Assembly: GCA_049281195.1 (NCBI GenBank)
Contig: JBAPRR010000301.1
Location: 1-55,205 of the forward strand
Source of the DNA: JBAPRR01 sp049281195
GTDB lineage: Bacteria; Actinomycetota; Acidimicrobiia; Acidimicrobiales; CAVXTF01
Reading direction: 5' to 3'
Length of the DNA: 55,205 nt
Positions within the stretch are counted from its first letter, which is position 1. The number at the start of each line of letters is the position of its first letter. The notes beneath the pieces are model-generated. The model did no database searches. It saw only the letters and a program-made list of their open reading frames with translations, and was not told where the DNA came from. Shown here piece by piece: positions 15,202-22,095 of the stretch. Made by a program: the position numbers and the translations under genes.

Positions 15202-16190
15202 CAGCCGGGGTCCGCTTCGTGTCCGGCCGGGGTGAGCCCGAAGTAGGCATCCTCGGGGGCGATCTCACCTTTGACCACCCGGTCGATCATGGTGCAGATG
15301 GGCATGTCGACGTTGTAGCGGGCCGCGAGCTCGAGGACCAGAACGGCTGTGTTCACGCCTTCTGCGACCATCCGCATCTCGTCGAGGATCTCATCGAGCC
15401 TTCTCCCCTTGCCCAGTTGCTCGCCCACCAACCTGTTGCGGCTGAAAGGGCTCATACAGGTCGCGATGAGATCGCCCACTCCGGCCAGCCCGGAGAAGGT
15501 CATCGGCTCAGCGCCCATGGCCACCCCGAGCCTGGCGAGCTCCACCAGGCCGCGTGACATCACCGCGGCGCGCGTGTTGTCCCCCACTCCCAGGCCCTCG
15601 CCTATCCCTGCTGCGATGGCCACGACATTCTTGAGAGCCCCGCCTATCTCGCAACCGACTACGTCGTGGTTGACGTAGACGCGGAAGACGCCGCGGGTGA
15701 CCACCTTCTGTATCTCGCCCGCAACATCGAGGTCTTCTGTAGCCACGACAGCGGCCGCAGCCTTTCCGGAAAGGATCTCCTTGGCGATGTTCGGACCGGT
15801 GAGCGCGGCCGCGGGATGGCCGGGGAGGACCTCTTTGATCACCTGGGTCATACGCAGAAGCGATTGGCGCTCCAGACCCTTGGACAAGCTGACCACCGGG
15901 ATCCACGGACGGACGTAAGGCTTCGCGTCTTCGAGGACCTTGCGGAATCCCGACGTGGGGACCCCCACTATGAGCAGGTCCGCGGAGGCGCACACCTCGT
16001 CGAGGTCTGACGTGGCACGCAGTTGCGGGGGCAGAACGAAGCCGGGAAGGTACGCCGGATTGGCGTGCTCCACCTCGATCGCTCTGGCCACCTCGGGATC
16101 GCGGGCCCACAGCACCGTGGGGTGACGCGGCGCGATGAGCGAAGCCATCGTGGTCCCCCACGAACCACCTCCGAGCACCGCGACCCTCAC
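15201..16190 (-). CDS. gpsA: Glycerol-3-phosphate dehydrogenase [NAD(P)+]
   Basis: 329 residues. GpsA reduces dihydroxyacetone phosphate to sn-glycerol-3-phosphate, the first precursor of phospholipids. Rossmann motif LGGGSWGTTMA at the N-terminus, SKGLE, LTGPNIAKEI, the catalytic Lys in GGALKNVVAIAAGIGEGL and the C-terminal FSGLAGVGDLIATC and SRNR blocks are all intact, and the length is normal. It is upstream of and translationally coupled to the PIG-L deacetylase. Two other glycerol-3-phosphate genes (glpK at 30.9 kb and glpD at 44.4 kb) are in the window. The assignment is firm. Confidence 0.96.
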   Translation of the reverse strand: MRVAVLGGGSWGTTMASLIAPRHPTVLWARDPEVARAIEVEHANPAYLPGFVLPPQLRATSDLDEVCASADLLIVGVPTSGFRKVLEDAKPYVRPWIPVVSLSKGLERQSLLRMTQVIKEVLPGHPAAALTGPNIAKEILSGKAAAAVVATEDLDVAGEIQKVVTRGVFRVYVNHDVVGCEIGGALKNVVAIAAGIGEGLGVGDNTRAAVMSRGLVELARLGVAMGAEPMTFSGLAGVGDLIATCMSPFSRNRLVGEQLGKGRRLDEILDEMRMVAEGVNTAVLVLELAARYNVDMPICTMIDRVVKGEIAPEDAYFGLTPAGHEADPG

Positions 16191-16277
16191 CAGGCGGGGA
16201 GGATAGTTACGAACACGGAGTGGCGCCGCCGGGGAGTTGCCCGTCGGTCAGCCGAGGCGATCGGAGCTGCATGTGAC

Positions 16278-16307
16278 GCGACAAGCGATCTCAGAGGAGA
16301 TTGTCGC
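16278..16307 (-). terminator. Hairpin downstream of the VOC gene
   Basis: GCGACA (16278-16283) pairs with TGTCGC (16302-16307), and inside it ATCTC (16288-16292) pairs with GAGAT (16297-16301) around AGAG, leaving a 4-nt bulge on one side. It lies 34 bp beyond the VOC stop codon in the 150-bp gap before gpsA. No clear T-run. It may end VOC transcription; the rest of the gap shows nothing I can name. Confidence 0.4.
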
Positions 16308-16340
16308 CACGGTCACAGCACGACGCGGTCAGCTCTCGAG

Positions 16341-16856
16341 CTAGCGAACGGCCGCGGCTCCCGCTAGAAGGCCGCGGGTCTCCGCTCCGTACCGTTCGAT
16401 CTCCATGTCGAGATCCAAGGGCGCGACACCGACACCTTTCTCGAGCACCTCTTCGGTGACGAGGTCGGCCGGGAGGATCCAGCACACCTCGAACTCGATT
16501 CCGTCGGGGTCTTTGGCGTAGAGCGCCTTGGTTGTCGAGTGGTCGCTCTCCCCCACCAGGCTCCCCGAATCGAGGAGGACCTTACGAAGTCTCTTCAGCT
16601 CGGCCAACGTGTCGACTTCCCAGGCCAGGTGGTAGAGGCCGACCGTTCTACTGCCGGCGTCGCTCGGAAGCGCACGGTCACCGATCTGGAACAGGCCGAG
16701 GTCGTGGTCGTTGGAAGAACCGGGCGCCAGCAGGAAGCCGGCCCTGCCGGGAACGTGGAACTTGATCCGGAACCCGAGGTTGTCCATGTAGAACTGCACG
16801 CTTTTGTCGACGTCGCGTACATAGAGGACTGCGTGGTTGAGCCTCTGAACAGGCAT
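16341..16856 (-). CDS. VOC-family protein (glyoxalase/extradiol-dioxygenase fold)
   Basis: 171 residues from ATG 16856, preceded by GGAGG 6 nt upstream; a start 8 codons earlier would lie inside an operator-like palindrome. The two beta-alpha-beta-beta-beta modules are visible: LNHAVLYVRDVDKSVQFYMDNLGFRIKF with metal His15-type residue in NHAVLYV, then GLYHLAWEVDTLAELKRL (second His) and DPDGIEFEVCWI (metal Glu). This fits metal-dependent dioxygenases or glyoxalases such as catechol-2,3-dioxygenase-like enzymes. A C-terminal tail of about 45 residues is extra. It is divergent from a MarR regulator with a 16-bp palindrome between, so it is probably induced by a small organic ligand. The substrate is unknown. 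Confidence 0.85.
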   Translation of the reverse strand: MPVQRLNHAVLYVRDVDKSVQFYMDNLGFRIKFHVPGRAGFLLAPGSSNDHDLGLFQIGDRALPSDAGSRTVGLYHLAWEVDTLAELKRLRKVLLDSGSLVGESDHSTTKALYAKDPDGIEFEVCWILPADLVTEEVLEKGVGVAPLDLDMEIERYGAETRGLLAGAAAVR

Positions 16857-16868
16857 GTCGGCCTCCGT

Positions 16869-16917
16869 TTGATTGACCAATCAACTAAGTGTACACGGGC
16901 GGTCATTGAAGCGTCAA
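16869..16917. promoter_or_regulatory. MarR-type operator between VOC and MarR genes
   Basis: TTGATTGACCAATCAA (16869-16884) is a perfect dyad with 7-bp arms around AC. A weaker copy, TTGAAGCGTCAA (16906-16917, 4-bp arms), lies 35 bp away centre to centre. The first lies only 12 bp upstream of the VOC start codon, the second 22 bp upstream of the MarR start. Dyads of the TTGA-N-TCAA class are common MarR sites. Confidence 0.6.
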
Positions 16918-16939
16918 CCAACCAGGTTATGATTCGCCG

Positions 16940-17452
16940 GTGGCCGCATCCGGGGACCCTGCCGGGACTCAGCCTGTCGAGACCGAGTGGCTCGACAATG
17001 AGCAGCTCCAGGCGTGGAAGGCCCTGATCGTTCTGACGCAGCTGCTCCCGGGGTCACTCGACCGGCAGTTGATGAGCGACGCCGGTCTGGCCCACTCCGA
17101 CTACGCCGTTCTCGCCACGCTGTCTGCGGCCCCGAACAGGCGCCTGCGGATGAGCGATCTCGCCGCGATGATGGATTACTCGCTCAGCCGACTCTCCCAC
17201 GCCATGACGCGCATCGAAAAGGCCGCGTGGGTGAAGCGCGAGTCATGCAACGAAGACAAGCGGGTGTACTACGCAGTGCTCACCGAACGCGGTGCGTCGG
17301 TGTTGGCCGAAGCTGCGCCCGGCCATGTGGCCCACGTGAAGAATCTGGTGTTCGACCATCTGTCGGACACGCAGGTCCGCCAACTCGGTGAGATCGCAGA
17401 AGCGATCCTCGCCAACCTGGCCCGACGAAACGGCTGCGCCACCGAACGCTGA
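16940..17452 (+). CDS. MarR-family transcriptional regulator
   Basis: 170 residues from GTG 16940. It has the MarR layout: N-terminal dimerisation helices (LQAWKALIVLTQLLPGSLDRQLMSDAGL), a winged helix (SDYAVLATLSAAPNRRLRMSDLAAMMDYSLSRLSHAMTRIEKAAWVKRESCNEDKRVYYAVLTERG) and C-terminal dimerisation helices. The wing has the typical D-K-R-V-Y variant of D-x-R. One Cys in the wing (ESCNED) could in principle be redox-active, but a single such residue is not evidence. It lies divergent from the VOC enzyme gene and probably represses both through the intervening TTGATTG dyad. Confidence 0.9.
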   Translation: MAASGDPAGTQPVETEWLDNEQLQAWKALIVLTQLLPGSLDRQLMSDAGLAHSDYAVLATLSAAPNRRLRMSDLAAMMDYSLSRLSHAMTRIEKAAWVKRESCNEDKRVYYAVLTERGASVLAEAAPGHVAHVKNLVFDHLSDTQVRQLGEIAEAILANLARRNGCATER

Positions 17453-17479
17453 GTTACCTGCCTCAGGGTCAGAGCTCGA

Positions 17480-17821
17480 TCAGGTCAGGTCGTCCTCGTC
17501 CAGATCGATGTCTTTCGTCTCCGGCGCGTCGAGGTCCCAACCGTCGTCGTCTTCCTTCTTGAGCCGCGCGCTCACCTCACCGACACCGTCGGGATCGTCG
17601 ATCCCACCTTCGAGCACGGCCATCTTTTCGGGGTCGTCGAGGTCTGCGCCGAGCTCTTCGAGCTCGCGCTCGTCGCCCTGAAAGTCGGGGTTGAGAGAGG
17701 GATCCAGCTCCACTTCCTCGTCGAAGTCGGGGTTGAGACGCGAGCGCTCGTCCAAGGCTTCGTCTTCCTGCTCGAACGCCTCGTTCTCCGGGGACTCGTC
17801 TGGGGAGTATTCGTCTGTCAT
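17480..17821 (-). CDS. Small, strongly acidic hypothetical protein
   Basis: 113 residues from ATG 17821, whose ATGA overlaps the SDR stop codon by 4 bp. About 40 per cent of residues are Asp or Glu, and there is almost no hydrophobic core. A short internal duplication is seen: LNPDFDEEVELDPS followed by LNPDFQGDERELEE. It ends DIDLDEDDLT. It is likely disordered or a highly charged regulatory or chaperone-like protein. An earlier in-frame start (17869) would lie within the SDR gene and is unlikely. The coupling to SDR suggests cotranslation, but no function can be read from sequence. Confidence 0.7.
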   Translation of the reverse strand: MTDEYSPDESPENEAFEQEDEALDERSRLNPDFDEEVELDPSLNPDFQGDERELEELGADLDDPEKMAVLEGGIDDPDGVGEVSARLKKEDDDGWDLDAPETKDIDLDEDDLT

Positions 17822-18609
17822 GACTGCTGCACCTTCATCTTCCCGAGATCGCTCATCAGCTGGATCCAACTGTCTATGTCTGCATTCTTCATGTCAACGT
17901 GGCCCTTCAGATCGGCCGGGACGAAGAACTCGAACCCATCGGTCTCGAGAGCATCTGCAATCCCCGCAGCGCACTCTTGCGGCGTAGCGAACTCTGCACC
18001 GGGAAGGCCGGGGAGCTCGCCGGGCTGGGGGATCCATATCTCGGTGGCGATCGCGCCGGGTTGGATCAACTTCACCTCTACGGGCGTGTCTCTCAGATCC
18101 ATAGCGGCTACCTCGCTCCATCCGCTGAGTGCGAACTTGGATGCGCAGTAGGCGGATTCGTGCACTATCCCGAACCGCCCTCCCCCGCTGGCGACGTTGA
18201 CGATGCATCCCGAGCCGCGTTCGAACATCTTCGGGAGTATCGCCAGGTTCATCCGGACCGGGGACATGAAGTTCGTACGCATCACGTAGGCCAGGTCGTC
18301 CGGCGTATGGTCGGTGAGCAACTTGCGCTTCCCCACCGCGGCGTTGTTGATCAGACAGTCGACTCCGCCGAACGCGGTCCAGGCGTCGTCTATGAGGTTG
18401 ACCGCGGCGTCCACGTCGGAAAGGTCGACGCTCCACATGCGCGAATCGGGTGAGAACTCTCTGCACCGGTCCAGGGTGGCCTCGAGCCTGTCCGGTCTGC
18501 GCGCCACCACGCCGACCGTGGCTCCACGTTCAGCCAGTTTCGGCGCGAGCGCTTCACCGATACCCGAAGATGCTCCGGTCACGAGGATCTTGGCCCCGTC
18601 GATCTGCAT
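17818..18609 (-). CDS. Short-chain dehydrogenase/reductase (SDR)
   Basis: 263 residues from ATG 18609, just after GGGAGGAG. Classical SDR: cofactor motif TGASSGIG near the N-terminus, INNAAVG, a catalytic Ser in VNVASGGG and the catalytic Tyr-Lys pair in SAYCASKFAL. An Arg after the first strand (VVARRPDR) suggests NADP(H) preference. The C-terminal part has PGAIATEIW, a variant of the usual PGxVxT. The substrate is unknown; such proteins act on hydroxysteroids, sugars, acyl chains or xenobiotics. The stop codon overlaps the start of the acidic protein gene. Confidence 0.93.
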   Translation of the reverse strand: MQIDGAKILVTGASSGIGEALAPKLAERGATVGVVARRPDRLEATLDRCREFSPDSRMWSVDLSDVDAAVNLIDDAWTAFGGVDCLINNAAVGKRKLLTDHTPDDLAYVMRTNFMSPVRMNLAILPKMFERGSGCIVNVASGGGRFGIVHESAYCASKFALSGWSEVAAMDLRDTPVEVKLIQPGAIATEIWIPQPGELPGLPGAEFATPQECAAGIADALETDGFEFFVPADLKGHVDMKNADIDSWIQLMSDLGKMKVQQS

Positions 18610-18690
18610 GCTCCTCCCTTCTATCCGGACGAGAGGGGTACACAGTCGCACAGAAGAGCACCGGCTGTATGCGGCCCTAGCCGCAGGATG

Positions 18691-19374
18691 TCAGTCGGGG
18701 TCGACGCCCACCCAGGCGGTCACCCGCTGCGCGATCGGTCCCGCCCACACCGTGCGGAACCCGTTCGAGACGAGCTCACAGCCGTCGACGTTCACCGAGA
18801 TCGTTACGCCGGGTCCCGAGGCGTAGACGAAACGGAGGATGTCGACGCGGCCGGTCGACATGGGGCAGTTGACTGCCAGACCGGGTTTGATCGCCTGCCA
18901 GGTCTTCTGGTCGACGAGCGATACGAAATCCGACAGCTCCTGGTGACTTCTAATCACCAGAGTTTTCTCGAGCGTTCCCACCGGTATCCGCATGTTCAGG
19001 CCCGCATAGCGGCAGATCGTCATCGCTACAGGTCCGCTCGGGACGAGAACGTCTTTCAGGCCGCCCCGAAAAGGTTCCGCGTTCAACGACCCTGCACTGC
19101 CGAAGAACGACCTATGAGCGGGGCAGGTGGCCGCGGCGACGGCCACGGTCCTCGGATCGGGACCCTTCTTTTCGGACAGCGGCGCCACCCGGGTCGCGTG
19201 GCCAGTTGTCGTGGTCGATCCGGGGGTTGCGCTTCCGGAGGTCGCCGAGCAGGCCGCGGCCAGCAGGGAGAACGCCAGGAGGCACAGCGCCACCCTGCCG
19301 GCTCGCAGCCCGGGGCCGGACAGCAAGTCTCGGGACTTTCGCATCACGGGAACAAAGACGGACCCGGAGCCCAT
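18691..19374 (-). CDS. Putative lipoprotein, partner of the DUF929 gene
   Basis: 227 residues from ATG 19374; an ATG ten codons later (19344) is equally possible, as neither has a good ribosome binding site. A lipoprotein signal ends at LLAAAC (Cys42 with the longer start), followed by a Ser/Thr/Gly linker to about residue 75. The domain has paired cysteines (TCPAH, ICRY, NCPM, GCEL) that could make two disulphides in the oxidising exterior. I do not recognise the family. It begins 12 bp after the stop of the DUF929 gene on the same strand, so it is almost certainly cotranscribed with that thioredoxin-like membrane protein. A disulphide-linked partnership is a reasonable guess, not shown. Confidence 0.7.
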   Translation of the reverse strand: MGSGSVFVPVMRKSRDLLSGPGLRAGRVALCLLAFSLLAAACSATSGSATPGSTTTTGHATRVAPLSEKKGPDPRTVAVAAATCPAHRSFFGSAGSLNAEPFRGGLKDVLVPSGPVAMTICRYAGLNMRIPVGTLEKTLVIRSHQELSDFVSLVDQKTWQAIKPGLAVNCPMSTGRVDILRFVYASGPGVTISVNVDGCELVSNGFRTVWAGPIAQRVTAWVGVDPD

Positions 19375-19386
19375 TTGGTTGCCTGG

Positions 19387-20340
19387 TCAGGACACACCGG
19401 CCAGGCGCTGCGCCACAGGGACGTAGGGGGCGGTGCAGACATCTGCCGGTTGGTTGCCGGTGATGGCGCAGATGGCTCCGGTTATGTAGTTGGCAGACCC
19501 GATCTCGGCCTGGGCCACCTGGCTGTCGGGATTCGAGAGCTGCTGCGCGATCTCGATGGGGGTCAACCCGGCCAGTAGGAGTGGTTGGTCACCGAAGCCG
19601 GCCCCCTCCTGGGAGACCTTGTTGGCAAAGTCCATGAACGGGAAGCTCCCGCCTCCGACGCTCTGGAAGATGTCCACGACCTGCTTGGGGGGAACATCGA
19701 GGCATGCGTAGCCGTCGACGTTGCACGCGGAAGCAGAAGTTGCAGGTTGGTTGGTGGACACCTCGTATGGGGCAAAAACGAGATAGTTGCTCTTATAGGT
19801 CGACTTGTAGAACGTGAACGTGGAGGTGTCGGGAGCGAAGTCGGTGACCGATGAATGGATGGTGTGCAGGCCCGAGAAGGTCCCGAACTTCGACAGGGCG
19901 ATGACCATTGCCCAGCGCTCTGCGGCGCAGAAGGGGCAGTACTCGGCGCCTACGTAGAGCATCACAGGGAGACCGCTCGCTGTCTTCAGCTCGGAATGGC
20001 CCTTGACGATCTTCGGGTAGTTGACGATCTCTGACGGAAGCCCCACCTTGTCGAACACCGACTGCGGGACACCGGTCACGAGGTCGAGAAGGCTCGGGCT
20101 CGCGGCGACGGCACCCGAGCTCTCCCGCACGGTGGTGGTGGCAGTGGTGCCCTTGGGCGAATCGGTGCTGAGGGTGGACTTGGGACTGGATTTGCCGCTG
20201 CCGGCGACAACGATGACCACGACCACAACAACCACGACCACAATCGCAACGAGCCCCATGACTGTGGGCGAGATGCGAAAGCGCTTGGAAGTCTCGGGGG
20301 ATGGCTCCTGTGGGACCTCGCCTGTGCCTGGGAAACCCAT
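19387..20340 (-). CDS. DUF929-family membrane-anchored thioredoxin-like protein
   Basis: 317 residues. A short cytosolic N-terminus is followed by one membrane segment (about 26-47, nearly pure Val/Ile) and a Ser/Thr linker. The outer domain contains YVGAEYCPFCAAERWAMVIAL: a CPFC (135-138) active-site-like pair at the position expected for a thioredoxin fold. DUF929 proteins are found in archaea and actinobacteria; a disulphide or thiol-redox role is likely from the CxxC but is not demonstrated. Two more Cys (CNVDGYAC, later ICAI and VCTA) could be structural. It is cotranscribed with the following lipoprotein gene. A Tyr/Asn-rich tail ends near YVPVAQRLAGVS. Confidence 0.85.
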   Translation of the reverse strand: MGFPGTGEVPQEPSPETSKRFRISPTVMGLVAIVVVVVVVVVIVVAGSGKSSPKSTLSTDSPKGTTATTTVRESSGAVAASPSLLDLVTGVPQSVFDKVGLPSEIVNYPKIVKGHSELKTASGLPVMLYVGAEYCPFCAAERWAMVIALSKFGTFSGLHTIHSSVTDFAPDTSTFTFYKSTYKSNYLVFAPYEVSTNQPATSASACNVDGYACLDVPPKQVVDIFQSVGGGSFPFMDFANKVSQEGAGFGDQPLLLAGLTPIEIAQQLSNPDSQVAQAEIGSANYITGAICAITGNQPADVCTAPYVPVAQRLAGVS

Positions 20341-20435
20341 CGGGCCAGGCTAAAGGTTGTGGGTGTACCGAAACTGCGCTTTCCTATTGGAGACGGACGG
20401 GCCGGACGGACGGTCTCGACAAGGGGGAACAAGTA

Positions 20436-21251
20436 GTGAAGACGTACAGGGGGGCAGTGCGCGTCACTGCCGGATTCGCAGTGGCGGTGCTGGGATCGGT
20501 CGGTCTTCTGGCCGTCGTTCCTCAATCTGCGGGAGCGGCGACCAAGCCCGCTACCAGCGCGTGCGGGACCGCCACGGGCACCTATTACAAAGAGGTCATG
20601 TCGCTTCACCCGCTGGCCTACTACCGGCTGGATGAATCGGCTGGACTGACCGCGTGCGACGACTCGGGCAACGGCAACAGCGGGACCTACGCAGCGAGCG
20701 GGGTTGACTACGGAGTCCCCGGCGCGCTCAAGAACAGCACGGACACTGCGATCTCCGCTGAAGGCGGAGCAAACCCGGTGACGGTCGACTCGTCTTCGCT
20801 TCCGACGGGTAGCCCTGCGTTCACCATGGAGGGGTGGTTCTCCACCACTTCGACGCAGGACCAGATGCTGGTGGACATGGGCACCAATGCCGATACGGAC
20901 GGTGTCGTGGGCCTCGGTGTGTGGAACTCGGACTCCCTGCTCTACATCGACATGTTCCGCGACGACGTGAACTTCCCCATTCCTTCGAAGAAGGTCCTTT
21001 CGGACGGCAAGTGGTACTTCATCGCCGTCACCCACTCGGCCAAAGGCAAGGTCGTGGGTTACCTCGACGGGAAGAGCCTGGGCTCAGTCACCCACGGAGC
21101 GCTCGACCTCCAAGGTCAGGAGCTTCGTATCGGTTGGTGGGTCGACACCGTTTACAACCAGCCGTTCATCGGCTCGATGGACGAGGTCGCAGTGTTCCCG
21201 AAGGCTCTTTCCGCCACTCAGGTAGCCGCGGAGTACTCAGCGGGACGCTGA
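20436..21251 (+). CDS. Secreted LamG/concanavalin-type lectin-like domain protein
   Basis: 271 residues from GTG 20436, with AAGGGGGA upstream. Signal peptide: MKTYRGAVRVTAGFAVAVLGSVGLLAVVPQSAGA, cleaved near residue 34. The rest is one jelly-roll domain of the LamG-like (Laminin_G_3) type: LHPLAYYRLDESAGLTACDDSGNGNSGTY at the start, FTMEGWFST, KWYFIAVTHS, KVVGYLDGKSLGS and FIGSMDEVAVFPKALSATQVAAEYSAG, which is the standard terminal motif. Such domains bind carbohydrates or calcium at the cell surface; no catalytic domain is attached. It is a single-gene unit on the plus strand, facing a convergent gene. Confidence 0.9.
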   Translation: MKTYRGAVRVTAGFAVAVLGSVGLLAVVPQSAGAATKPATSACGTATGTYYKEVMSLHPLAYYRLDESAGLTACDDSGNGNSGTYAASGVDYGVPGALKNSTDTAISAEGGANPVTVDSSSLPTGSPAFTMEGWFSTTSTQDQMLVDMGTNADTDGVVGLGVWNSDSLLYIDMFRDDVNFPIPSKKVLSDGKWYFIAVTHSAKGKVVGYLDGKSLGSVTHGALDLQGQELRIGWWVDTVYNQPFIGSMDEVAVFPKALSATQVAAEYSAGR

Positions 21252-21277
21252 GCTGCTCACTGCTCACCGCTCACCGC

Positions 21278-21982
21278 TCACCGGGACTGGAGCCGAGCGA
21301 AGCTCGCCTCCAGAAAAGCGCCGATGAGTGGGTGGAGCCTTTGCGATTCGCTCGAGCCGACCTGGGGCTGGAATGCCGTGGCGAGAAAGAAGGGGTGATC
21401 GGGTAGCTCGATCGCCTCGGCCCCGGCGTCTTGAGCTCGCGCCGCGATCACCACGCCCGCGCTCTCGAGCCGCTGCTCGACAGCACTGTTCAACCCGTAT
21501 CCGCAGAAGTGAAATCCGCTGAATGGGTGCGTGCCGCAGATGTCGGCAAAGCGCGTGCCGGCCACCGGTTCGACCAGCCTCCGCTCAGCATATAGAGAGC
21601 AGGCCAACGGAACGACGACGTGCTCGTCCGCGTCGGGGTCGCTTTCGGCATGGGCCGCGCCGCGAAGCCCGGCCAGGGTGCGCGCCAGCCCCACGCATGC
21701 GTACTGAAAGCCTCCGCACGTCCCCAAAAATGGCGTTTCGGACATCCGGCAAAACTCAATTGCGCCATACGCTGCCGAGTCGTCGCGATACGGGGTCCCC
21801 GGGAGAAGCCATATCCCATCGGCACGTCGAAAATCATGGGATTCCGGGCAATCGGTCGCCGTCCATGAACACTCCACGCCCTCGGGCATAAGCGCAAAAG
21901 CCGCGTCGAGCTCGCGGTGAGTCAGAAAAGCCGGATCTCGATCCCCTAGGGCGAGTATTCGCACCGCGGAAACTGTAATCAT
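21278..21982 (-). CDS. CTP synthase C-terminal region-related protein (class I glutamine amidotransferase fold)
   Basis: 234 residues from ATG 21982; in-frame ATGs up to 22042 are possible but less protein-like. The fold follows the amidotransferase domain of CTP synthase: WLLPGTPYRDD, then the nucleophile elbow LGTCGGFQYACVG with Cys89. The usual FHPE motif (catalytic His and Glu) is instead AFQPQVGS (Q205, Q207), so a normal glutaminase triad is missing. This matches the known group annotated CTP synthase C-terminal region-related (seleno)proteins, in which the nucleophile may be Cys or selenocysteine; here it is Cys. The function of the group is unknown. It lies divergent from the glycine-rich protein gene at 22096. 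Confidence 0.8.
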   Translation of the reverse strand: MITVSAVRILALGDRDPAFLTHRELDAAFALMPEGVECSWTATDCPESHDFRRADGIWLLPGTPYRDDSAAYGAIEFCRMSETPFLGTCGGFQYACVGLARTLAGLRGAAHAESDPDADEHVVVPLACSLYAERRLVEPVAGTRFADICGTHPFSGFHFCGYGLNSAVEQRLESAGVVIAARAQDAGAEAIELPDHPFFLATAFQPQVGSSESQRLHPLIGAFLEASFARLQSR

Positions 21983-22095
21983 CACGCAGTTCGCCGATTC
22001 GGAGTGTATTCGAGTGTCCAACAAAATCATTTGACAATGCAACCGCGCGGGTCTAAGTCATATTCACCTTCCCGGTGGGTTGGGGGACAAGAAAG

